Positions 1 to 6,023 of a stretch of 7,970 nt of DNA are shown piece after piece. Each line of letters starts with the position of its first letter. Within the stretch, counting starts at the first letter, position 1. The translations under genes were made by a program, and so were the position numbers. A model generated the notes under the pieces. That model made no database searches, was not told the origin of the DNA, and worked only from the letters and a program-made list of their open reading frames with translations. The stretch is from an uncultured Ruminococcus sp. (GTDB lineage Bacteria > Bacillota_A > Clostridia > Oscillospirales > Acutalibacteraceae), in assembly GCA_902773395.1 (NCBI GenBank), contig CACYEJ010000133.1:1-7970 (forward strand), read 5' to 3'.

Positions 1-63
1 CCTGTGCTGCCTGAGAGCAAGCAGTCTTATGCTGAGGGAATAGAGCTTATTGACAAATTGTAG
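1..63 (+). CDS. C-terminal end of an unidentified protein (partial)
   Basis: Frame 1 is open from the first base and reads PVLPESKQSYAEGIELIDKL before a TAG stop at 61-63. Only 20 residues are visible, predicted as a helical, acidic tail, so no family can be assigned. It ends 27 bases before the end of convergent queA. No GC-rich terminator hairpin lies between the two genes. It is called coding because the frame runs to a stop right at the gene boundary and uses the same style of codons as its neighbours, but a non-coding open frame of this length cannot be ruled out. Confidence 0.5.
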   Translation, partial: PVLPESKQSYAEGIELIDKL

Positions 64-90
64 CATTTTTTTACAATATGAGTATAAAAA

Positions 91-1125
91 TTATTTTATA
101 AACATTGCATCACCAAAGCTGAAAAATCTGTACTTTTCCTCAACGGCAGTCTGATAAGCATTCATAATACTATCGTAACCGGCAAAGGCACTTACCAGCA
201 TAATAAGAGTGCTTTCGGGCAAATGGAAATTTGTGATAAGACCGTCAAGAACCTTAAATTCATACGGTGGATAAATAAAAATTTCCGTCCAGCCGTCGCA
301 GGCTTTCACCTCGCCGTATTCTTTCGCAACAGATTCGAGTGTACGGCAGCTTGTTGTACCAACGGAAATCACCCTTCCACCGTTTTGCTTTGTTTCATTT
401 ATAAGAGCTGCTGTTTCTTCGGGGACTTCATAATGCTCACTGTGCATCTTGTGCTTTGTAACATCGTCAACTTTTACCGGGCGAAAAGTTCCTAACCCAA
501 CATGAAGAGTAACGTAACCTATTTTTATACCCTTGTCACGGATTTTTTGAAGCAGTTCCTCAGTGAAATGCAGTCCCGCCGTTGGTGCAGCGGCTGAACC
601 AAGCTCCTTGCTGTAAACTGTTTGATAACGCTCTTTGTCCTCAAGCTTTGCTGTGATGTAAGGCGGCAGCGGCATCTCACCAAGCTTGTCGAGCGTAGCG
701 AAGAAGCTGTCCTCACAATAGAATTCAACAAGACGATTTCCGTTCTCCAATACTTCGAGAACCTTGCAGCTCATAATTCCGCCGCCAAAGATAAACTCTG
801 TGTTTTCTCTTGCCTTTTTTCCGGGTCCGGCAAGACATTCCCATACTTTTTGCGAACGCTGTGTTAAAAGCAGAAACTCCACCCTTGCACCGGTTTCTTT
901 TTTTGTGCCGTAAATTCTCGCAGGCAGAACTCTCGAATTATTTAGAATCAGACAGTCACCCTCGTTTAAGTAGTCTATAATATCAAAAAAATGCTTATGC
1001 TCAATATCGCCGCTTTTTTTATCCAGTACAAGCAGCCGTGATGAATCTCGTCTTTCAAGCGGAGTTTGGGCGATAAGTTCCTTTGGAAGCTCATAAAAAT
1101 AGTCGCTGGTTTTTGTTTTATACAT
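91..1125 (-). CDS. queA: S-adenosylmethionine:tRNA ribosyltransferase-isomerase QueA
   Basis: QueA transfers and isomerises the ribosyl group of S-adenosylmethionine onto preQ1 at the wobble base of GUN-anticodon tRNAs, giving epoxyqueuosine; it is a cytosolic enzyme. The 344-residue protein is full length and collinear with the family. Visible hallmarks are [18 protein letters not shown] (18-35), [13 protein letters not shown] (59-71), GEMPLPPYI (149-157), [12 protein letters not shown] (178-189), [10 protein letters not shown] (208-217), HKMHSE (225-230), [11 protein letters not shown] (255-265) and [20 protein letters not shown] (297-316). The open frame extends 26 codons upstream to 1203, but homology begins at [14 protein letters not shown]. 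An AGAGGA ribosome binding site (1135-1140) sits nine bases before that ATG, so 1125 is chosen as the start. The gene is divergent from asd. Its frequent partner tgt is not in the window. Confidence 0.97.
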   Translation of the reverse strand: MYKTKTSDYFYELPKELIAQTPLERRDSSRLLVLDKKSGDIEHKHFFDIIDYLNEGDCLILNNSRVLPARIYGTKKETGARVEFLLLTQRSQKVWECLAGPGKKARENTEFIFGGGIMSCKVLEVLENGNRLVEFYCEDSFFATLDKLGEMPLPPYITAKLEDKERYQTVYSKELGSAAAPTAGLHFTEELLQKIRDKGIKIGYVTLHVGLGTFRPVKVDDVTKHKMHSEHYEVPEETAALINETKQNGGRVISVGTTSCRTLESVAKEYGEVKACDGWTEIFIYPPYEFKVLDGLITNFHLPESTLIMLVSAFAGYDSIMNAYQTAVEEKYRFFSFGDAMFIK

Positions 1126-1219
1126 TCTTAAAAATCCTCTTTTCATATATTTCTGATTGTCATTTGAAAAAAAAATTGATATCAATAAAAAGTTTGACAA
1201 CATATAATAATGATGATAT

Positions 1220-1225
1220 ATTATA
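1220..1225 (-). promoter_or_regulatory. possible -10 box for queA
   Basis: Read on the minus strand this is TATAAT, about 95 bases upstream of the queA start. No convincing -35 box lies 16-18 bases further upstream (the 17-base spacing gives AGTAAA). The assignment rests on the perfect -10 and the divergent layout alone. The surrounding DNA is very AT-rich, so a chance match is quite possible. Confidence 0.3.
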
Positions 1226-1257
1226 GGGTAGAAGTTTCTTTATTTACTAAAAAAATA

Positions 1258-1286
1258 TTGAAATTAGTGTCGAAAAAGTATATAAT
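1258..1286 (+). promoter_or_regulatory. sigma-A-type promoter for asd
   Basis: TTGAAA (1258-1263), a 17-base spacer and TATAAT (1281-1286) form an almost perfect housekeeping promoter. Transcription would start near 1293, leaving a leader of about 100 bases before asd. An A-run (1249-1255) just upstream could act as an UP-like element. I looked for a lysine riboswitch in the leader and saw none; it is too short and lacks strong helices. Confidence 0.8.
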
Positions 1287-1393
1287 AGTTTTATACCCCT
1301 ATTCAATACTGTACTAAGATTTTATTTTACACATTTTTTAAAATAATGTCAATACGGTTTTTGCTTATGAGGAGAAAGAAAGGATTGATTATA

Positions 1394-2470
1394 ATGAAGC
1401 AGTACAAGGTAGGTATTATCGGAGCAACTGGAATGGTAGGTCAAAGATTTGCCACATTGCTCGAAAATCACCCTTGGTTTAATGTAACGGTGCTTGCTGC
1501 AAGCGCAAGAAGTGCCGGCAAAACATATAAGGAAGCAGCAGGCGGCAGATGGGCTTTGCAGGCTCCAATGCCGAAAAGCATGGAAGATATGGTTATCGCA
1601 GATGCAGCAAACGTAGAAGAAGTTGCGTCTCAGGTTGACTTTGTATTCTGTGCAGTAGATATGAAGAAGGAAGAAATCAAAGCTTTAGAGGAAGCTTATG
1701 CGAAAGCTGAGTGTCCGGTTGTATCAAACAACTCTGCCAATAGATTTACTCCTGATGTACCGATGATTATTCCGGAAATCAACGACGGTCATCTTGAAAT
1801 CATTGAATCTCAGAAGAAGCGTCTTGGCACAAAGAAGGGCTTTATCGCAGTTAAGTCAAACTGCTCTCTGCAAAGCTATGTACCGGCTATCAATCCGCTT
1901 ATGGATCTCGGCGTAACAAAGGTGCTTGCCTGCACATATCAGGCAATTTCCGGCGCTGGAAAAACATTTGAGCGTTGGCCTGAAATGGTTGATAACGTAA
2001 TTCCGTACATCGGCGGCGAGGAAGAGAAGAGCGAGAAGGAGCCTCTCAAAATCTGGGGTACTATCGAAGACGGCGAGATTAAGCCGGCAGCTTCTCCGTC
2101 AATTACAGCTCAGTGTATTCGTGTTCCTGTAAGCGACGGTCACACAGCAGCAGTTTTTGTATCATTTGAGAAGAAGGTATCTCTTGACGAGATTATCAAG
2201 CGTTGGAACGAGTACAGCGGCGAGCCGCAGAGATTAAATCTTCCGAGTGCCCCGAAGCAGTTCCTCCACTACTTTACAGAGAACGACAGACCTCAGATTA
2301 AGTCTGAACGCAATCTCGAAAATGGTATGGCTGTTTCTATCGGCAGACTCAGAGAGGATACACAGTACGATATTAAGTTTGTTTGCATGTCACACAATAC
2401 GCTTAGAGGTGCAGCGGGTGGAGCTGTTCTTTTGGCAGAGCTTCTTGCAGCAAAGGGCTGCTTTGATTGA
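1394..2470 (+). CDS. asd: aspartate-semialdehyde dehydrogenase, archaeal/fungal-type
   Basis: Asd reduces L-aspartyl-4-phosphate with NADPH to aspartate semialdehyde, the branch point to lysine/diaminopimelate, threonine and methionine. The 358-residue protein has the N-terminal NADP-binding motif GIIGATGMVGQRF (7-19), the SNNSANR segment (111-117), the catalytic cysteine C157 in KSNCSLQ, the ISGAGKT loop (185-191), IPYIGGEEEKSEKEPLKIWG (203-222) and the probable acid/base histidine H250 in RVPVSDGHTA. The GEEEK...KIWG signature and the length match the archaeal/fungal branch (TIGR00978-like) rather than the E. coli type. The open frame extends to 1346, but the Rossmann fold starts at MKQYKVGIIG and an AGGA site (1381-1384) lies nine bases before this ATG. 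It has its own strong promoter and is followed after 31 bases by a small gene, probably co-transcribed. Confidence 0.95.
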   Translation: MKQYKVGIIGATGMVGQRFATLLENHPWFNVTVLAASARSAGKTYKEAAGGRWALQAPMPKSMEDMVIADAANVEEVASQVDFVFCAVDMKKEEIKALEEAYAKAECPVVSNNSANRFTPDVPMIIPEINDGHLEIIESQKKRLGTKKGFIAVKSNCSLQSYVPAINPLMDLGVTKVLACTYQAISGAGKTFERWPEMVDNVIPYIGGEEEKSEKEPLKIWGTIEDGEIKPAASPSITAQCIRVPVSDGHTAAVFVSFEKKVSLDEIIKRWNEYSGEPQRLNLPSAPKQFLHYFTENDRPQIKSERNLENGMAVSIGRLREDTQYDIKFVCMSHNTLRGAAGGAVLLAELLAAKGCFD

Positions 2471-2501
2471 TTTGTTAATTTTTTAAAGGAAGGTGATTAA
2501 T

Positions 2502-2690
2502 ATGGCTAAATCAGAAGAGTCAAGATTTGTTGAGGTTTTAAGCGAAGGCAGCATGATGTCAACGCAGAGGACAATATTGGTGGATAAGAAAACCGGCGTA
2601 AACTATCTCTGGGTTCATGACGGTTATGCAGGCGGTTTAACAGTAATGCTTGATGCGGACGGAAAGCCGATTGTCACTCCTCAAAAATAA
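2502..2690 (+). CDS. small DUF6440-like protein of unknown function
   Basis: This is a 62-residue soluble protein with no signal peptide, membrane segment or cysteine. From memory, its core RTILVDKKTGVNYLWVHDGY followed by AGGLTVMLDADGKPIV (23-58) resembles the DUF6440 family of Firmicutes, in which a beta-rich VDKxTGVxYL...GGLTxLLDxxGKP pattern is conserved; I cannot run a search to confirm it. No biochemical role is known to me. The start is the ATG at 2502. An in-frame GTG at 2493 lies inside the AAGGAAGGTGA ribosome binding site (2486-2496) and is therefore not used. The gene follows asd by 31 bases and ends 43 bases before a terminator, so it is likely the last gene of the asd transcript. 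It occupies the place where dapA often stands. Confidence 0.85.
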   Translation: MAKSEESRFVEVLSEGSMMSTQRTILVDKKTGVNYLWVHDGYAGGLTVMLDADGKPIVTPQK

Positions 2691-2733
2691 TTTATGAACT
2701 TGTTGGAAAATAGTTATAATTAACGATATCGGA

Positions 2734-2773
2734 CGGCAAGTATATTTTTAATTAATAGCTTGCCGTTTTTCGT
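2734..2773 (+). terminator. intrinsic terminator after the asd transcript
   Basis: ACGGCAAG (2734-2741) pairs with CTTGCCGT (2760-2767) in a perfect 8-bp stem with an 18-base AT-rich loop. The transcript then runs into TTTTTCGTTT. It would end the asd/DUF6440 transcript. The alternative is a partial terminator or attenuator in front of dapB, since a TATAAT lies only 13 bases upstream. Confidence 0.8.
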
Positions 2774-2825
2774 TTACCCTTTCAATGTTAATTTAAACAA
2801 AATATTAAAATAAAGGAGAAAAAAT

Positions 2826-3587
2826 ATGATTAATATACTTATGTCCGGCTGTAATGGCAGAATGGGTCAGGTAATTTCGAGTGCAGTCAATGAGCGTGAT
2901 GATGTCAGAATTATTTGCGGCGTTGATACCTACGACGGGACAAAGAATAATTATCCTGTATATCCAGATTTTGCAAACATTGGCGAAAAGGTTGATGTTA
3001 TTATAGATTTCTCGAACCCGTCTGCTCTTGAGGGCTTGCTTGATTACGCCGTAAAAAACAATGTGCCTAGCGTTCTTTGCACAACCGGCTACAGCGAGGC
3101 TCAGATTGAGGCTATTAATAGTGCCGCTGAAAAAATTGCAGTGTTCCGTTCGGGAAATATGTCGCTTGGAATTAATCTTTTGATTGAGATTTCAAAAATG
3201 GCAGCAAAGGTATTCGGCAGCGATTTCGATATTGAGATAGTTGAAAAACACCACAACAAGAAGATTGACGCTCCATCGGGTACTGCACTTATGATTGCTG
3301 ATGAGATTTCAACTGTTCTTGACTCCGAGCCTGAATACGTTTACGACAGACACAGCGTAAGAAAGAAGCGTGACAATAACGAGATTGGCATCAGCAGCGT
3401 TAGAGGCGGTACGATCGTTGGCGAGCATGAAGTGATTTTCGCCGGCGATAACGAGGTGGTTACGATTACACATCAGGCACAGTCCAGAAGTCTGTTTGCA
3501 ATCGGTGCATTGAATGCGGCAGTGTTCCTTTTTGATAAGAGTGCCGGAAATTATAATATGTCGGATTTGCTTAAATCAAGATATTAA
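2826..3587 (+). CDS. dapB: 4-hydroxy-tetrahydrodipicolinate reductase DapB
   Basis: DapB reduces the DapA product, 4-hydroxy-tetrahydrodipicolinate, with NAD(P)H on the route to meso-diaminopimelate and lysine. The 253-residue protein shows the N-terminal nucleotide-binding motif SGCNGRMGQ (7-15), VIIDFSNP (58-65), VLCTTGYS (83-90), SGNMSLGINLL (109-119) and the catalytic signature EKHHNKKIDAPSGTA (140-154). In that signature H142, H143 and K146 align with E. coli H159, H160 and K163. SSVRGGTIVGEHEVIFAG (190-207) and THQAQSR (215-221) complete the tetramerisation/substrate domain. An AAAGGAG site (2812-2818) lies seven bases before the ATG. The gene is separated from asd by a small gene and a terminator, and no good promoter is visible in the short gap after that terminator. 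It may depend on read-through or on the TATAAT at 2716. Confidence 0.97.
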   Translation: MINILMSGCNGRMGQVISSAVNERDDVRIICGVDTYDGTKNNYPVYPDFANIGEKVDVIIDFSNPSALEGLLDYAVKNNVPSVLCTTGYSEAQIEAINSAAEKIAVFRSGNMSLGINLLIEISKMAAKVFGSDFDIEIVEKHHNKKIDAPSGTALMIADEISTVLDSEPEYVYDRHSVRKKRDNNEIGISSVRGGTIVGEHEVIFAGDNEVVTITHQAQSRSLFAIGALNAAVFLFDKSAGNYNMSDLLKSRY

Positions 3588-3600
3588 TGATTGAGATTTT

Positions 3601-3649
3601 CTCCGGCAGAGAAAGTCTTGTTAAGCATACAGCTAAAATTTAGCCGGAG
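3601..3649 (+). repeat. inverted repeat downstream of dapB
   Basis: CTCCGGC (3601-3607) and GCCGGAG (3643-3649) are perfect complements separated by 35 bases. The second arm overlaps an internal palindrome, GCTAAA-A-TTTAGC (3632-3644), so two alternative pairings compete. It starts 13 bases after the dapB stop, where a terminator or mRNA-end stabiliser would be expected. No T-run follows, so it is not called an intrinsic terminator. Confidence 0.5.
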
Positions 3650-3685
3650 CATTGTATAGGGAATTACAAAATTACAAGGAAAGAG

Positions 3686-3719
3686 AAATTCGTTATAAGG
3701 TATGGAATATGACGAATTT
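3686..3719 (+). repeat. 12-bp AU-rich hairpin
   Basis: AAATTCGTTATA (3686-3697) pairs with TATGACGAATTT (3708-3719) over 12 positions, with a single G-U wobble on the RNA, around a 10-base loop. No T-run follows in either direction. It may be a structured RNA element, an operator-like dyad, or a remnant of a small repeat. Its function is unknown. Confidence 0.5.
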
Positions 3720-3841
3720 TAGAGTAAACGACAAATTCAATTGATATTAATATTCAGGAAAATGCAGAGAGTTTTTGTGCAATAGTAACAATGAGTGTAT
3801 GTTGCCGATAACGTCATTTACACCTTTTTGAATAAATCGTT

Positions 3842-3850
3842 TGCTAAAAT
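3842..3850 (+). promoter_or_regulatory. extended -10 promoter for ppk1
   Basis: TGCTAAAAT matches the TGnTATAAT extended -10 pattern with one mismatch in the hexamer. Start of transcription near 3857 would give a leader of about 30 bases ending in AGGAG (3877-3881), six bases before the ppk1 ATG. There is no recognisable -35, which extended -10 promoters do not strictly need. Confidence 0.45.
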
Positions 3851-3887
3851 AGATTGACTAAACATCTAACAGTTCAAGGAGAGTATT

Positions 3888-6023
3888 ATGGACGATAATC
3901 AGACAAAAGGAAAAGGCAAAAAATTCCCTTACAATAACCGACAGCTTAGCTGGATGGATTTTAACACAAGAGTAATCGAAGAGGCTTTTGAAAAAGAAAA
4001 TCCTGTTATGGAGAGAGTAAATTTTCTTGCTATCACCGCATCTAACCTTGATGAATTTATGATGGTTCGTGTTGCGGGCGTTATTGATCAAATGGAGCAT
4101 GGTGTAAAAACTCAGGACCTGTCCGGACTTTCGCCCAAGCAGCAGTACTCACGGCTGTCAGATAAGATACACAGCTTTTCTAACCGTCAGTATAGCTGCC
4201 TGAATAGGTCAATATTGCCTGTTTTGAGAAAACATGACATCTATTTCAAAAAGGTTAGTGAGCTAAATAACGATCAGAAAAAGTTTATAGACAGATATTT
4301 TGATAAGGTTATATATCCCGTTCTCACACCAATGGCTGTTGATACGAGCCGTCCGTTTCCGCTTTTGCTGAATAAAAGCCTGAATATTGCAATCCGCCTG
4401 ATGAATGACGAAAAGGAGAATTTCTTTGCAGTTATGCAGGTTCCGGCAGTTCTGCCAAGATTTATCGAACTTCCGGCAAAGGGTGAGCGTGATTTTATTC
4501 TATTGGAGAATATTATTATTTCTCGGCTTGATGAGCTTTTTGAGCTTTTCAAAATAAAGGCGTACTGTCCTTTCAGAATAACAAGGGATTCCGACCTTGA
4601 CATAGATGAGGATACTGATGATTTGCTAAGCGAAATTGAAAAATCAATTAAGAAGCGAAGACGAGGCAAGCCGATACGTTTGGAAATTTCCGATAAGTGT
4701 GACAAGCGTCTAAGAGAATTTCTTATAGATATGCTTGAAGTTGACGAAAGCGAGATTTACGAATGTCACGGTCCTCTTGATTTGACGTTTTTGTCAAAGT
4801 TTGCACATATTCAGGGCAGCGAAAGCTTATCGTTTAAACCGATAAAGCCGATTGATCCACCTGCTGATTTTTATGGATATGACGATATTTTCGAGGCAAT
4901 TCGTGAAAAGGACAGATTCGTTCACCACCCATACGAAAGCTTTGATTGTGTGGTGAAGTTTGTACAGGACGCTGCACGAGATGATAAAGTTCTTGCTATT
5001 AAACAAACTCTTTACCGTGTCAGCGGAAATTCTCCAATAGTGGCGGCACTTATAAAGGCTGCCGAAAACGGAAAACAGGTTACTGTTCTTGTTGAGCTTA
5101 AAGCACGCTTTGACGAGGAAAATAATATTCAGTGGGCAAAGAAGCTTGAAAAAGCCGGCTGTCATGTTGTGTACGGATTGAGCGGACTCAAAACTCACTG
5201 CAAAATCTGTCTTGTTGTAAGAAATGAAGAGGACGGTATTCGCCGTTACCTTCATATGGGCACCGGAAATTATAATGATATTACCGCACGTTTTTATACG
5301 GACATGGGATTGTTTACCTGCAAAGAGGAATACGGCGAGGACGCTTCTTCACTGTTTAATGTATTAACAGGATATTCTGTTCCGCCGCAGTATAATAAAT
5401 TTATTGTGGCTCCGCACGGTATGCGTGATTTCTTTGAGGAGAAAATTCGCAGAGAGATTGAAAACGCAAATAACGGTTTGCCGTCTGGCATTACAGTAAA
5501 AATTAATTCACTTGTGGATTCCTCTATCATTCAATTGCTGTATGAAGCGTCAAAGGCAAACGTACCGGTACGCCTTATTATCAGAGGAATATGCTGTTTA
5601 ATTCCCGGTGTGGAAAAGACGAGCGAGAATATTGTTGTTCACAGCATTGTCGGTCAGCTTCTTGAACACAGCCGTATGTTCCGATTTGAAAACGGCGGAA
5701 CACCGGAAATGTACTTGGGCTCAGCCGATTGGATGCCGAGAAATCTTGACCGACGTGTTGAGCTAGTGTTTCCTATTGAAGATGAGGATATTCACAAAAG
5801 ATGTGATGATATTCTTGAGCTTATGTGGAACGATGTTATTAATACTAGAATCCAACTTCCCGACACAAACTACGTTATGATTGACAGACGAGGAAAGAAG
5901 CACCTTAACTGTCAGACGGAGTTTGCTCAGCTTGCTAAAAAGGCTTTGAAACAGAAGAAAGAGCATTTGGCAAGCACAAGCAGTCAAGGGGAAGAAAAAA
6001 TACAGAAAGGTGATAGCAAATGA
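3888..6023 (+). CDS. ppk1: polyphosphate kinase 1 (PPK1)
   Basis: PPK1 reversibly polymerises the gamma-phosphate of ATP into inorganic polyphosphate. The 711-residue protein has all four family domains. The N domain begins NNRQLSWMDFNTRVIEEA (16-33) and includes FLAITASNLDEFMMVRVAG (46-64). The head domain spans roughly 125-320. The first phospholipase-D-like C domain carries IKQTLYRVSGNSP (371-383), VELKARFDEENNIQWAKKLE (402-421) and LKTHCKI (434-440). The second C domain carries IRGICCLIPG (565-574), VGQLLEHSRMFRFENGG (588-604) and YLGSADWMPRNLDRRVEL (609-626). H437 aligns with the phosphorylated H435 of E. coli PPK and H594 with H592; R377 and R407 match its metal-binding arginines. The last 25 or so residues are a charged tail. 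Its stop overlaps the start of the phosphofructokinase gene (ATGA), pointing to one operon. Confidence 0.97.
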   Translation: MDDNQTKGKGKKFPYNNRQLSWMDFNTRVIEEAFEKENPVMERVNFLAITASNLDEFMMVRVAGVIDQMEHGVKTQDLSGLSPKQQYSRLSDKIHSFSNRQYSCLNRSILPVLRKHDIYFKKVSELNNDQKKFIDRYFDKVIYPVLTPMAVDTSRPFPLLLNKSLNIAIRLMNDEKENFFAVMQVPAVLPRFIELPAKGERDFILLENIIISRLDELFELFKIKAYCPFRITRDSDLDIDEDTDDLLSEIEKSIKKRRRGKPIRLEISDKCDKRLREFLIDMLEVDESEIYECHGPLDLTFLSKFAHIQGSESLSFKPIKPIDPPADFYGYDDIFEAIREKDRFVHHPYESFDCVVKFVQDAARDDKVLAIKQTLYRVSGNSPIVAALIKAAENGKQVTVLVELKARFDEENNIQWAKKLEKAGCHVVYGLSGLKTHCKICLVVRNEEDGIRRYLHMGTGNYNDITARFYTDMGLFTCKEEYGEDASSLFNVLTGYSVPPQYNKFIVAPHGMRDFFEEKIRREIENANNGLPSGITVKINSLVDSSIIQLLYEASKANVPVRLIIRGICCLIPGVEKTSENIVVHSIVGQLLEHSRMFRFENGGTPEMYLGSADWMPRNLDRRVELVFPIEDEDIHKRCDDILELMWNDVINTRIQLPDTNYVMIDRRGKKHLNCQTEFAQLAKKALKQKKEHLASTSSQGEEKIQKGDSK
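6007..6023 (+). promoter_or_regulatory. ribosome binding site and ATGA overlap coupling ppk1 to pfk
   Basis: AAGGTGA (6007-6013) lies inside the last codons of ppk1, six bases before the phosphofructokinase ATG (6020-6022). The ppk1 stop TGA occupies 6021-6023, so start and stop share an ATGA. This arrangement usually gives translational coupling and fixed ratios of the two proteins. Confidence 0.8.

Larger units (their letters stand above)
3588..3887. other. 300-base gene-free region between dapB and ppk1
   Basis: No convincing gene lies here; the longest ATG frames are about a dozen codons. The region holds an inverted repeat of CTCCGGC/GCCGGAG close to dapB, a 12-bp AU-rich hairpin at 3686-3719, and a probable extended -10 promoter for ppk1 at 3842-3850. 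There is no classical hairpin plus T-run after dapB, so dapB has no clear terminator. I saw no riboswitch, tRNA or mobile element remnant. Confidence 0.6.

Noticed and set aside
64..100. Bidirectional terminator between the upstream partial gene and queA
   Set aside because: A T-run and A-run can pair with one mismatch, but there is no GC-containing stem; it is too weak to call.
1126..1203. N-terminal extension of queA by 26 codons up to an ATG at 1203
   Set aside because: The extension is AT-rich, has no homology to QueA, and a good AGAGGA site with correct spacing precedes the ATG at 1125.
1346..1393. Earlier ATG giving a 16-residue extension of asd
   Set aside because: It lies in the leader without a ribosome binding site, and the NADP-binding fold begins right after the ATG at 1394, which has one.
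1293..1393. Lysine riboswitch in the asd leader
   Set aside because: About 100 bases only, with no strong helices; the lysine riboswitch needs well over 150 bases with five helices.
3701..3754. Very short ORFs (6 and 11 codons) in the dapB-ppk1 gap
   Set aside because: Too short, no convincing ribosome binding site, and located in or beside a hairpin.
4274..4705. Long minus-strand open frame inside ppk1, and similar frames at 4827-5255 and 6239-6769
   Set aside because: They are antisense shadows of strongly conserved ppk1 and pfk coding sequence, with no recognisable protein features.
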